From assembly GCF_040049215.1 (NCBI RefSeq), contig NZ_JBDZDN010000001.1, forward strand, positions 744,001 through 808,000: DNA of 64,000 nucleotides, in the 5' to 3' direction. Positions 37,393-45,339 of the stretch are shown here, piece after piece; position 1 is the stretch's first letter, and each line of letters begins with the position of its first letter. Origin of the DNA: Mesorhizobium_K sp040049215 (lineage in GTDB: Bacteria > Pseudomonadota > Alphaproteobacteria > Rhizobiales > Rhizobiaceae). A program made the translations under genes and the position numbers. The notes below the pieces were generated by a model. It saw only the letters and a list, made by a program, of their open reading frames with translations, was not told the origin of the DNA and ran no database searches.

Positions 37393-38178
37393 TCAGTTCG
37401 TCTTCTCTCCGACCTGCCGCGCTGCTTCCTCGATCACACCGGCGACGGGCTGCGGGTGGGATTCGTAGACCGAATGGCTGGCGCCGTCGACAACGATGAA
37501 AGGCGCCTTGGCGCGTTCATAGTAGAAGCGCTCAAGGTCGGGATTGATGATCTGGTCATTGCCGGCGACGATGCCCCAGCTCGGCTTGGTCTTCCAGGCG
37601 GCGGCGGTCAGCGGGGTGTTGAACACCTCCGCCTTGGCGAGGACCTGAGAGCGGGACTCGAACTCGGCCTGTTCGCGCTGAAGATCAGGGGCGAACAGCT
37701 TGGGGAACAGTTCGGGGTCGAGGTAGGTGTAGCCGTCCGGCGTCACCTTGATGGCGCCTTCGGTCTTGGCCAGCACGCTCGGCGTCTTCTTGCCAAGCTC
37801 GCCTTCATCCTCGCCTACGTCGGGGGCATGAGCAGCGACATAAACAAGGCCCACGACCTTCGGGTGCACGCCGGCCTCGGTGATGATCGAGCCGCCGTAG
37901 GAGTGACCGACCAGGATGGTCGGACCATCCTGCATGTCGAGCACGCGCTTGGCGGCGGCAACGTCGTCCTGGAACGACGTTTCCGGCTCCTGAACCATCG
38001 AAACTTGGAAGCCCTTCTTCGTCAGAATCTCGTAGACCGGCTTCCAGCCGGACCCATCGACCCAGGCGCCGTGCACCAGGACGATGTTCTTGATCGGTTC
38101 GGCCACCGCCGCAGCGGGAGCGATGAGGGCAAGAGAAGACGCCACTATGGCGGCGGAACAGATATGGCGAAATGACAT
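37393..38178 (-). CDS. Secreted alpha/beta hydrolase
   Basis: A 261-residue hydrolase with a Sec signal peptide (about residues 1-26, cleavage near AVAEP). The fold is marked by LVHGAWVDGSGWKPV, the nucleophile elbow LVGHSYGGS and a late histidine in VVDGASHSVYESHP. It looks like the small-esterase/hydroxynitrile-lyase-like branch common in rhizobia. GAGGTGCT stands before the ATG at 38178; the longer open frame upstream is not supported. It lies 66 bases upstream of mdcA on the same strand and could be co-transcribed, perhaps freeing malonate from esters, but that is only a guess. Confidence 0.82.
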   Translation of the reverse strand: MSFRHICSAAIVASSLALIAPAAAVAEPIKNIVLVHGAWVDGSGWKPVYEILTKKGFQVSMVQEPETSFQDDVAAAKRVLDMQDGPTILVGHSYGGSIITEAGVHPKVVGLVYVAAHAPDVGEDEGELGKKTPSVLAKTEGAIKVTPDGYTYLDPELFPKLFAPDLQREQAEFESRSQVLAKAEVFNTPLTAAAWKTKPSWGIVAGNDQIINPDLERFYYERAKAPFIVVDGASHSVYESHPQPVAGVIEEAARQVGEKTN

Positions 38179-38475
38179 GGCAGCACCTCGGCGGTTGGGT
38201 TGACGTTCAGAAACTGCGAACGTCCCGGATGCTGTCATGCTGACGAACGGAGTGCGCGTTAAGATGGGTAAATAGTTGCATGCCGACGCCATGAGCTTGC
38301 TCGCCGCTCCAAAGCAGAAACAGCGCCCTTGTCTTGCCTGCTCCATCTTCGAGGCGCTCGGCTGTCGGTCCTCAACAACACTTTCCAACAATTTACAGGC
38401 AGCAGGCGTCGGCCTGTGCGAGCCTGTGCTTCCGATCACGAATTGATGTCGTCGCGACGCTGAGGACTTATCCAG

Positions 38476-38787
38476 ATGCAGCTCTCGAACAGCATTCTGT
38501 TTGATATGGACAAGGCTGGCTGCGTGTCCGGTCCAAACGAAGTCACCCACGACCGGCACTGCAGAGCGCAGAGCGCCACGGATTGCGCGCGATCTCAGAT
38601 AGCCGACGCCCTCACGGCAATCCTTTTCCAAGCCGAGGCAATCCGGTTGGGAATTGCGGTTGGAGGCTTGGCCGAGGGCGAGCTGGATCTGTCGGTTCGA
38701 CACATCATCAAGAGCGCAAAGCGCGTGTGGAGCATCCTGGGGGATATCCAGGAGGCGACCTGCATCTGCAGGAAGCCGCCGTCATGA
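38476..38787 (+). CDS. Small protein of unknown function, coupled to the AEC permease
   Basis: A possible 103-residue protein not recognised as any family. Its stop overlaps the permease start as ATGA, which supports real translation. The central part, QIADALTAILFQAEAIRLGI, and RHIIKSAKRVWSILGDI recall the helical hairpin (DHp) of histidine kinases in outline, but there is no ATPase domain and the resemblance is weak. Part of the N terminus (many Cys/His/Arg) looks less coding-like, so the true start may be later. Confidence 0.4.
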   Translation: MQLSNSILFDMDKAGCVSGPNEVTHDRHCRAQSATDCARSQIADALTAILFQAEAIRLGIAVGGLAEGELDLSVRHIIKSAKRVWSILGDIQEATCICRKPPS

Positions 38788-39749
38788 CTGCCAATACAAT
38801 CCTGCTCGCGCTCGCCCCGATCTTTTTCGTCACTCTTGTTGGCTACGGCGCCGGAAGACTCCGGATCGCCGAAAACCATCATGTGGACGGCCTGAACGCG
38901 CTCGTAATGAGCGTCGCCCTGCCCGCCTCACTGTTCGTGGCGACAGCATCCGCACCGCGAAGCGAGATGCTGGAGCAAGCACCACTTTTCCTGATCCTCG
39001 GCTTCGTGATGCTGCTCGTTCATCTCGCCTGGTATTTTTTTGTCCGTGCGTCTTCGGACGTTTCGAAGGCTGACGCGGCCCTTCAGGCCCTGACTGTCTC
39101 TTTCCCGAATTTGGCCGGCGTTGGTCTCCCCATAGCAGCTGCCGTTGTCGGACCCGGCGGCACAGTTCCCGTCGCTGTCGCGCTTGCCGCCGGCTCGATC
39201 ATCGTCAGCCCGCTGTCTTTGATCTTGGTCGAACTGACTACCAGGAAATCGAAGGAGGAAATGCCGGCCGGCTCCGTGGGCCAGGTTTGGCGGGCATTCC
39301 TGCGTTCGGTGACGAAGCCGGTCATTCTGGCTCCCGCAGCCGGCGTTCTGTATTCCCTTGCGGGGCTTGAGCTGGCTTCCGTCGCCAAGGCGAGCCTCAT
39401 GCTCGTCGGAGTCGCCGCCCCTGGCGTGGCACTGTTCCTGACCGGCCTCATACTCTCGTCGCAACCCTTTCGCCTGAACTGGAAGGTGGTTGCCGCGACG
39501 GGGCTTGCCGATATCGGCCGGCCTATCTTGGCTGCGGCAGTCGTGTCGGCTTTGCCGATCTCCACCGAAACTGCGAAGATAGCCATTCTGATCTGCGCTG
39601 TGCCGTCGGGCTTCTTCGGCATTCTCTTTGCCGTGAACTATCGCCTCGACTACGCTGCAATCGGTTCGATGGTCATCGCGAGCACTCTTTTCAGCATCGT
39701 CACGCTGGCAACCGTCATAGCGCTGCTTTTTCCCACTTTAGGCAGCTGA
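38784..39749 (+). CDS. mdcF: AEC-family permease, candidate malonate transporter MdcF
   Basis: A 321-residue membrane protein of the auxin-efflux-carrier family, with ten predicted helices in two halves (for example ILLALAPIFFVTLVGYGAGR at the N terminus and a ten-residue gap-rich loop around TTRKSKEEMPAG). Motifs ALTVSFPNLAGVGLPIAAAV and GVAAPGVALFLTGLIL are typical of AEC carriers. In several malonate decarboxylase loci an AEC carrier, MdcF, imports malonate; here the gene lies about 1.5 kb from mdcA, divergent, so that assignment is likely but rests on context. The start at 38784 overlaps the preceding small gene. Confidence 0.75.
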   Translation: MTANTILLALAPIFFVTLVGYGAGRLRIAENHHVDGLNALVMSVALPASLFVATASAPRSEMLEQAPLFLILGFVMLLVHLAWYFFVRASSDVSKADAALQALTVSFPNLAGVGLPIAAAVVGPGGTVPVAVALAAGSIIVSPLSLILVELTTRKSKEEMPAGSVGQVWRAFLRSVTKPVILAPAAGVLYSLAGLELASVAKASLMLVGVAAPGVALFLTGLILSSQPFRLNWKVVAATGLADIGRPILAAAVVSALPISTETAKIAILICAVPSGFFGILFAVNYRLDYAAIGSMVIASTLFSIVTLATVIALLFPTLGS

Positions 39750-39920
39750 CATCTGTTCGCGCACCATCTCAACGGGACCAGCATGCCGGCGGCGGTGAGA
39801 TCTCGCCTCCAGGGAGGTTGGCCACGTTGATCTCGATCAATCCGGCTGCGCGCTCGATATCGTAGCTTGCGGCGAGCCTTGAAGATACTCGGCGTTGATC
39901 GCAAAATCAGGACCACGAGC

Positions 39921-40307
39921 ATGACATCATCCAGTGAACTCGGCCCAGCCTTTCGTCACGTGCGGCTGTTGCTGGCGCGTGAGGCGGGACATCCCGCGGG
40001 TGACAGAGAAGAAGGATATGACCTCCTCATCCCCCTCGGCGCCGACGGAAAACTGGACGCGGACGAATGGAAGAAGCATCAGGACCACTGCCGGGTGCGC
40101 GGATTCCAGGCGGGCACTGAAGAACGCATCGGACGGTTGCGCCGCAAACCCGGCGGAAGCTGGTATATTGATTACGAGAAAGGCGAGCAGGACGACGAAA
40201 CGGGCTTCCGCTTCGGTGAGGAACGCTTCGTGATGGGCGAATACATATCCATCGCAAAAGACGGAAAAATGCATACCTATCAGGTCGCCAGGGTGGAAAA
40301 GCCCTGA
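39921..40307 (+). CDS. Conserved small protein of unknown function
   Basis: A 128-residue soluble protein, not assigned to a function. It is rich in charged residues, with the segments HVRLLLAREAGHPAGDREEG, YDLLIPLGADGKLDADEW and EERFVMGEYISIAKDGKMHT suggesting a compact beta-rich fold. It precedes two universal stress protein genes by 44 bases and may share their expression. An in-frame codon at 39867 would add 18 residues of low quality. Confidence 0.6.
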   Translation: MTSSSELGPAFRHVRLLLAREAGHPAGDREEGYDLLIPLGADGKLDADEWKKHQDHCRVRGFQAGTEERIGRLRRKPGGSWYIDYEKGEQDDETGFRFGEERFVMGEYISIAKDGKMHTYQVARVEKP

Positions 40308-40351
40308 CACTCCGCCAGGTAGCGGTCACATCCGAACAAGGAGTCGCGATC

Positions 40352-40801
40352 TTGTACAAGCACATCCTCATTTCAACCGACGGGTCGGACGTTGCCCAAA
40401 AAGGCGTCGACCATGGCCTTTCGCTGGCCAAGAGCCTCGGCGCCAGGGTCACCATCATCACGGTGACCGAACCGTTTCCTTTTCATGCCAGCGCCGCGGG
40501 CGCGGGCTGGGTGCCTGGTCCCACCGACATTGCAGGGTATGAGGAGGGGCAAAAGCGGTTTGCCGACAAGGTCATTGCGGCGGTGAAGGAAGCTGCCGGC
40601 AAGCTCGGCCTCGAAGCCAAGACCCTGCATGTGCCGGACGCCCGGCCGGCGGAGGCAATCGTCGATGCCGCGAAGTCAGAAGGCTGCAGCCTGATCGTGA
40701 TGGCATCGCATGGCCGGCGGGGCCTTGGGCGCCTGTTGCTCGGCAGCCAGACCGCGGAGGTGCTCGCGCATAGTCCAGTGCCGGTGCTCGTGGTACGCTG
40801 A
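40352..40801 (+). CDS. Universal stress protein (UspA family)
   Basis: A 149-residue single-domain USP. The first strand is HILISTDGSDVAQKGV and the ATP-binding signature G-2x-G-9x-GS is present in MASHGRRGLGRLLLGSQTAEV, followed by SPVPVLVVR. It therefore probably binds ATP. The start is a TTG with AAGGAG eight bases upstream. A second USP gene follows after 40 bases. Confidence 0.9.
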   Translation: MYKHILISTDGSDVAQKGVDHGLSLAKSLGARVTIITVTEPFPFHASAAGAGWVPGPTDIAGYEEGQKRFADKVIAAVKEAAGKLGLEAKTLHVPDARPAEAIVDAAKSEGCSLIVMASHGRRGLGRLLLGSQTAEVLAHSPVPVLVVR

Positions 40802-40841
40802 TCCGCCAGCGGGATCGCCTCAAAGTACAGGAGCCGTCGTC

Positions 40842-41678
40842 ATGAAGCTGCAGACATTCTTGCCTCTGGTCACATATCCGGACGCCAGTTCCGATGCGGC
40901 AATCGCCAATGCGGCGGCGGTGTCCAGGTTGCTGAGCGCCGAGCTAAACGTGCTTGCCCTCGAAGTGGACATACCGGAGGTGTCGAATGCGCTGTCGCGC
41001 ATGCTTCTTGACCTGCCCACAATGATCCGCGAAGCCGAAAAGCTCAGCGCGCAGCAGGGCTCCAGACTGTTGGCGCTCGCCAAGACGAAGGCCGATGGAG
41101 CCGCGATCGTCGCAAGGACCGGAGCAGTCGCATGCCAATTGCACTTGCTCGGCGAGACGGCGGCGGACCATGCACGATATTCGGATCTGGCGCTGGTCGG
41201 CCTGGAAGCGGAAAATCCAGGCACTCGCATGGTTGCGGAGGCCGTCATATTCGGGTCTGGCCGCCCGACCATGCTGATGCCGGCCGGCAAACCGGTGGAA
41301 AAGCTGGATCGCATTGCGATCGCGTGGGACGGCAGCCGTGTCGCGGCCCGCGCAGTGGCGGACGCACGGCATATGCTGGAGCGCGCTTCCGCGGTCAGCG
41401 TCATCACGGTCACGGATGAAAAGCCGCTCAAGGATCAGGATGCCGGAAAGCGCCTTGCGGCAAGTTTGCGGCAAGGCGGGCTCAAGGCGGAGTTCTCGGC
41501 AATTCTCGCGGAGGACTGCCCCATCGCCGAGACGCTGCAACAACATGCGATTGGCACGGGCGCCGATCTGCTCGTCATGGGCGGGTATGGCCATTCGCGT
41601 TTGCGAGACTTCGTGCTCGGCGGAGCCACAGAGGGCGTGCTCACCGATTTACGGCTTCCGGTCCTGCTGTCCCATTGA
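40842..41678 (+). CDS. Tandem-domain universal stress protein
   Basis: A 278-residue protein with two USP-like halves. The first half (to about residue 145) lacks a clear ATP-binding loop. The second half begins at LDRIAIAWDGSRVAARAVAD and ends with the complete signature GGYGHSRLRDFVLGGATEGV and LRLPVLLSH. CAGGAG lies upstream of the ATG at 40842. The general role is in stress resistance; no partner is evident beyond the preceding USP. Confidence 0.87.
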   Translation: MKLQTFLPLVTYPDASSDAAIANAAAVSRLLSAELNVLALEVDIPEVSNALSRMLLDLPTMIREAEKLSAQQGSRLLALAKTKADGAAIVARTGAVACQLHLLGETAADHARYSDLALVGLEAENPGTRMVAEAVIFGSGRPTMLMPAGKPVEKLDRIAIAWDGSRVAARAVADARHMLERASAVSVITVTDEKPLKDQDAGKRLAASLRQGGLKAEFSAILAEDCPIAETLQQHAIGTGADLLVMGGYGHSRLRDFVLGGATEGVLTDLRLPVLLSH

Positions 41679-41913
41679 CCGCTATCGGGCCAAGCCGTTG
41701 GCCATATCGGCCGCCTGCCGATACCGGATAGAAATTTCGGCCGCCGGATCATGCTTGGCGCCATTAGCAATTTGCGGCGTTGCGTCCCTACCCGGCGGAT
41801 CGGAGCCGTCGTGGCGGAGAGCCGAGTCACACGCACCTGAAGCCTGATCCGTATATTCCGCGTTGTGTCTCCTGCGTGGCCGCCATACGCAGTCCATATC
41901 TAATTGGCCGCTT

Positions 41914-41949
41914 GTGAACATTTCGCTTGATCGAAAGACATATGTTCAC
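41914..41949. promoter_or_regulatory. Perfect 8-bp inverted repeat, candidate SorC-type operator
   Basis: GTGAACAT at 41914-41921 and ATGTTCAC at 41942-41949, spaced by 20 bases, lie 36 bases before the ATG of the DRL-family gene (41985). A related half-site ATGTTC appears at 48220-48225 before the gutM/PTS genes. The SorC-type regulator at 54651-55676 is the obvious candidate binder; this is inferred from location and symmetry. Confidence 0.55.
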
Positions 41950-41984
41950 TAGGGATTGGCGGCCGAGCGAGGAGGAGTTCGCGC

Positions 41985-43304
41985 ATGAGCATAAACATTT
42001 CACCGACCGGCCTGGCGCGCGACCTCAGGGAGCGCGGCAAATCCGGAAAGCCTATCCGTATCGGCCTGATCGGGTCCGGCGAGATGGGCACCGACATCGT
42101 CACCCGCGTCGCGCATATGGACGGCATCGAGATCGGCGCGATCGCCGAACTCAACCTCCCGAACGCCGTCAAGGCCGTCGACATCGCCTACCAGGAAAAG
42201 GGCCACTCGGCCGAGGCCGGCAGCGCGTCGGCCCTGACCAAGGCCATGGAATCGGGCAAGATCGCCGTCACCGGCGACCCCAGCCTCGTCATCGGCAGCG
42301 ACCTCATCGACGTCGTCATCGACGCGACCGGCGTGCCGGCGGTCGGCGCTGAGATCGGCCTGCGCGCCATGGAGCACGGCAAACATCTGGTGATGATGAA
42401 TGTCGAGGCCGACGTCACCATCGGCGCCTACCTGAAGAGCGAGGCCGACCGGCTTGGCGTCACCTATTCGCTCGGCGCCGGCGACGAACCCTCCTCCTGC
42501 ATGGAACTGATCGAATTCGTCTCCGCCATGGGCCATCCGATCGTGGCGGCCGGCAAGGGCAAGAACAACCCACTCAATGTCGACGCGACGCCGCCGGACT
42601 ACGAGGAAGAAGCCGCGCGCCGGCACATGAACGTGCGCATGCTGGTCGAGTTCGTCGATGGCTCCAAGACCATGGTCGAGATGGCGGCGATCGCCAACGC
42701 GACCGGCCTGGTGCCCGACAAGCCAGGCATGCACGGGCCGGCCGCGACGCTCGGCGAACTGTCCAAGGTCCTGGTGCCGCAGAAGGATGGAGGGGTGCTG
42801 TCGAAGGTCGGCGTCGTCGACTATTCGATCGGCAAGGGCGTGGCGCCCGGCGTCTTCGTCATCGCCGACATGTCGCACCCGCGCATCTCCGAGCGCATGG
42901 AAGATCTGAAGATGGGCAAGGGCCCCTACTTCACCTTCCACCGCCCCTATCACCTGACTTCGCTCGAAGTGCCGCTGACCTGCGCGCGCGTCGTGCTTTA
43001 CGGCAGGGCCGACATGGTGCCGCTGGCGAAACCGGTCGCCGAGGTCTGCGCCGTCGCCAAGAAGGACCTCAAGCCCGGCGACAGGCTCGATGCGATCGGC
43101 GAGTACTGCTACCGCGCCTGGATTATGACGGCTGAAGAGGCACGCGCCGCCAAGGCGATCCCCTGCGGCCTGCTGCAGGGCGGCTCGGTGACCGCGCCGG
43201 TCAAGAAAGGCGAGCTGATTACTTACCAGAATGCGGCGCCGGTACCCGGCTCAAAAATCGCGGAGCTCAGGGCGCGCCAGGACAGACTGGTCTACGGAGC
43301 ATAG
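41985..43304 (+). CDS. DRL-family (DXP-reductoisomerase-like) oxidoreductase with SAF domain
   Basis: A 439-residue NAD(P)-binding protein. The Rossmann motif is PIRIGLIGSGEMGTDIVTRV, the central part resembles homoserine dehydrogenases (VIDATGVPAVGAEIGLRAM, GDEPSSCMELIEFV), and a C-terminal SAF-like domain starts around residue 345 (AKKDLKPGDRLDAIGEYCYR). This architecture matches the DRL proteins first found in Brucella, which convert DXP to MEP in place of canonical DXR; some species with ordinary DXR also carry DRL homologues of unknown role. GAGGAG stands before the ATG. It heads an operon with acyloin-cleaving dehydrogenase genes, which points to a catabolic (reverse) role here. Another polyol-phosphate dehydrogenase function remains possible. 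Confidence 0.75.
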   Translation: MSINISPTGLARDLRERGKSGKPIRIGLIGSGEMGTDIVTRVAHMDGIEIGAIAELNLPNAVKAVDIAYQEKGHSAEAGSASALTKAMESGKIAVTGDPSLVIGSDLIDVVIDATGVPAVGAEIGLRAMEHGKHLVMMNVEADVTIGAYLKSEADRLGVTYSLGAGDEPSSCMELIEFVSAMGHPIVAAGKGKNNPLNVDATPPDYEEEAARRHMNVRMLVEFVDGSKTMVEMAAIANATGLVPDKPGMHGPAATLGELSKVLVPQKDGGVLSKVGVVDYSIGKGVAPGVFVIADMSHPRISERMEDLKMGKGPYFTFHRPYHLTSLEVPLTCARVVLYGRADMVPLAKPVAEVCAVAKKDLKPGDRLDAIGEYCYRAWIMTAEEARAAKAIPCGLLQGGSVTAPVKKGELITYQNAAPVPGSKIAELRARQDRLVYGA

Positions 43305-43306
43305 CA

Positions 43307-44338
43307 ATGGCCACCGCCAGGAAGCTCGCCGACGCCGAAACGCCGTCCAACCTGCCTTTCGCCTACCGGCATTACAGCGCCGACCAGCTCAAGGACGTGC
43401 TGCGCAAGATGTATCTGATCCGCCGCTTCGAGGAAGGCGCGGAGGACTGCTACACGCGCGGACTGATCCACGGAACGATGCACCTCTCCATCGGCCAGGA
43501 AGCGAGCGCAATGGGCATCTGCATGCCGCTCACGGTCGAGGATCAGATCACCTCGACGCATCGCGGCCACGGGCATTGCATCGCCAAGGGCGCTGACGTG
43601 AAAAGGATGTTCGCCGAGTTCTTCGGCAAGACGACCGGCTACTGCAGGGGCCGCGGCGGCTCGATGCACATCGCCGACGTGTCGATGGGCAATCTCGGCG
43701 CCAACGGCATCGTGGCGGGCGGGATTCCGATCGCGGTCGGCGCCGCGCTGTCGTCCAAGCGGATGAAGACCGGCAAGGTGGTCGTCTCCTTCTTCGGCGA
43801 CGGCGCCAACAACGAGGGCGCCTTCCACGAGGCGCTGAACATGGCCTCGATCTGGAAGCTGCCTGTCATCTTCGTCTGCGAGAACAACGGCTACGGCATG
43901 TCGACGTCCACCGCCCGCTCGACCGCGGTGAAGAACATCGCCGACCGCGCGGGCGCCTATTCGATGCCGGGCGTCATCGTCAACGGCAACATCTTTTCGG
44001 AGGTCGCGGAGGCCTCCCATGCGGCGGTCGAGCGGGCGCGCGCCGGCGAAGGCCCGACGCTGATCGAGTCCAAGACCTACCGTTACCGCGGCCACTCCAA
44101 GAGCGACCGCAACCGCTACCGCACCAAGGAGGAGATCGAAGACTGGATCTCCAACCGCGATCCGATCGCGCTGTTCGAGGCCGATCTCAAGGAGTTCGGC
44201 ATCGTCGACGACAGGGGCATCGAAGCGATCCGCGAAGACGTGCGCGCCGAAATCGAGGCCGGCATCGAGTTCGCCAAGGCGAGCCCCTCCCCCGACATCC
44301 GCGACCTGGAAGAATTCGTCTACACGGAACCGGCCTGA
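43307..44338 (+). CDS. Thiamine-dependent dehydrogenase E1 alpha subunit, acetoin-dehydrogenase type
   Basis: A 343-residue E1 alpha subunit. The thiamine diphosphate motif is FFGDGANNEGAFHEALN, preceded by GRGGSMHIADVSMGNLGANG, whose MHIADV/LGANGIV form matches AcoA rather than pyruvate dehydrogenase (which has MHMFD and GGHGIVG). The phosphorylation-loop region YRYRGHSKSDRN is conserved. It starts two bases after the DRL stop codon and is followed by E1 beta. AcoA-type enzymes cleave acyloins such as acetoin to an acyl-enzyme and an aldehyde; the substrate here is unknown and may be a deoxyketose phosphate. Confidence 0.88.
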   Translation: MATARKLADAETPSNLPFAYRHYSADQLKDVLRKMYLIRRFEEGAEDCYTRGLIHGTMHLSIGQEASAMGICMPLTVEDQITSTHRGHGHCIAKGADVKRMFAEFFGKTTGYCRGRGGSMHIADVSMGNLGANGIVAGGIPIAVGAALSSKRMKTGKVVVSFFGDGANNEGAFHEALNMASIWKLPVIFVCENNGYGMSTSTARSTAVKNIADRAGAYSMPGVIVNGNIFSEVAEASHAAVERARAGEGPTLIESKTYRYRGHSKSDRNRYRTKEEIEDWISNRDPIALFEADLKEFGIVDDRGIEAIREDVRAEIEAGIEFAKASPSPDIRDLEEFVYTEPA

Positions 44339-44340
44339 CC

Positions 44341-45339
44341 ATGGACGCGACGCCGCGCGAGCTCAGTTATTCGCAAGCCATCCAGGAAGCCATGGCGATC
44401 GCCATGGAAGCCGACGAACGCGTCTTCCTGATGGGCGAGGACATCGGCGTCTATGGCGGCGCCTTCCAGGTGACGGGCGATCTCGTCGAGCGCTTCGGGG
44501 CGGATCGCGTCATTGACACGCCGATCTCCGAGCTTGGCGGCGCCGGCGTCGCCGTCGGCGCTGCGATGACCGGCATGCGGCCGATCTTCGAGTTCCAGTT
44601 CTCGGATTTCGCCACGCTGGCGATGGAGCAGATCGTCAACCAGGCGGCCAAGATGCGTTTCATGCTGGGCGGCGAGGTCTCGGTACCCGTCGTGATGCGC
44701 TTTCCGGCCGGCTCGGGAACAGGCGCGGCGGCTCAGCACAGCCAGAGCCTGGAAGCCTGGCTCGGCCACGTTCCCGGCCTCAAGGTCATCCAGCCGGCGA
44801 CGCCGCATGACGCCAAGGGCATGCTGCTGGCGGCAATCGCCGATCCCGACCCCGTCATGATCTTCGAGCACAAGCTGCTCTACAAGATGAAGGGGCCGGT
44901 GCCGGAGGGCCACTACACGGTGCCGATCGGCAAGGCCGAGGTCCGGCGCGAGGGCAGCGACCTCACCATCGTCGCGACCTCGATCATGGTGCACAAGGCG
45001 CTTGAGGCCGCGGAGACGCTGGCCGCCGAAGGCATCGACATCGAAGTGGTCGACCTCAGAACCATCCGTCCGATGGACAAGGCCACCATCATCGCGAGCG
45101 TCAAGAAAACGTCGCGGCTTCTCTGCGTCTACGAGGCGGTGAAGACTCTCGGCATAGGCGCCGAGGTCAGCGCGACCATCGCCGAGAGCGAGGCGTTCGA
45201 CTATCTCGACGCTCCGATCGTGCGGCTGGGCGGGACGGAGACGCCTGTCCCCTACAATCCCGAACTCGAGAAGGCCACAGTGCCTCAGGTGCACGACATC
45301 GTCGCCGCCGCGCGCGATCTCGTGCGCGGAAAGCGCTGA
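44341..45339 (+). CDS. Thiamine-dependent dehydrogenase E1 beta subunit
   Basis: A 332-residue E1 beta subunit. Typical blocks are LMGEDIGVYGGAFQVT, DTPISELGGAGVAVGAAMTG, FATLAMEQIVNQAAKMRFM and VVDLRTIRPMDKATI. It completes the E1 heterotetramer with the preceding gene (two bases apart). Its stop codon overlaps the E2 start as TGATG, so the three subunits are translationally coupled. Confidence 0.9.
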   Translation: MDATPRELSYSQAIQEAMAIAMEADERVFLMGEDIGVYGGAFQVTGDLVERFGADRVIDTPISELGGAGVAVGAAMTGMRPIFEFQFSDFATLAMEQIVNQAAKMRFMLGGEVSVPVVMRFPAGSGTGAAAQHSQSLEAWLGHVPGLKVIQPATPHDAKGMLLAAIADPDPVMIFEHKLLYKMKGPVPEGHYTVPIGKAEVRREGSDLTIVATSIMVHKALEAAETLAAEGIDIEVVDLRTIRPMDKATIIASVKKTSRLLCVYEAVKTLGIGAEVSATIAESEAFDYLDAPIVRLGGTETPVPYNPELEKATVPQVHDIVAAARDLVRGKR

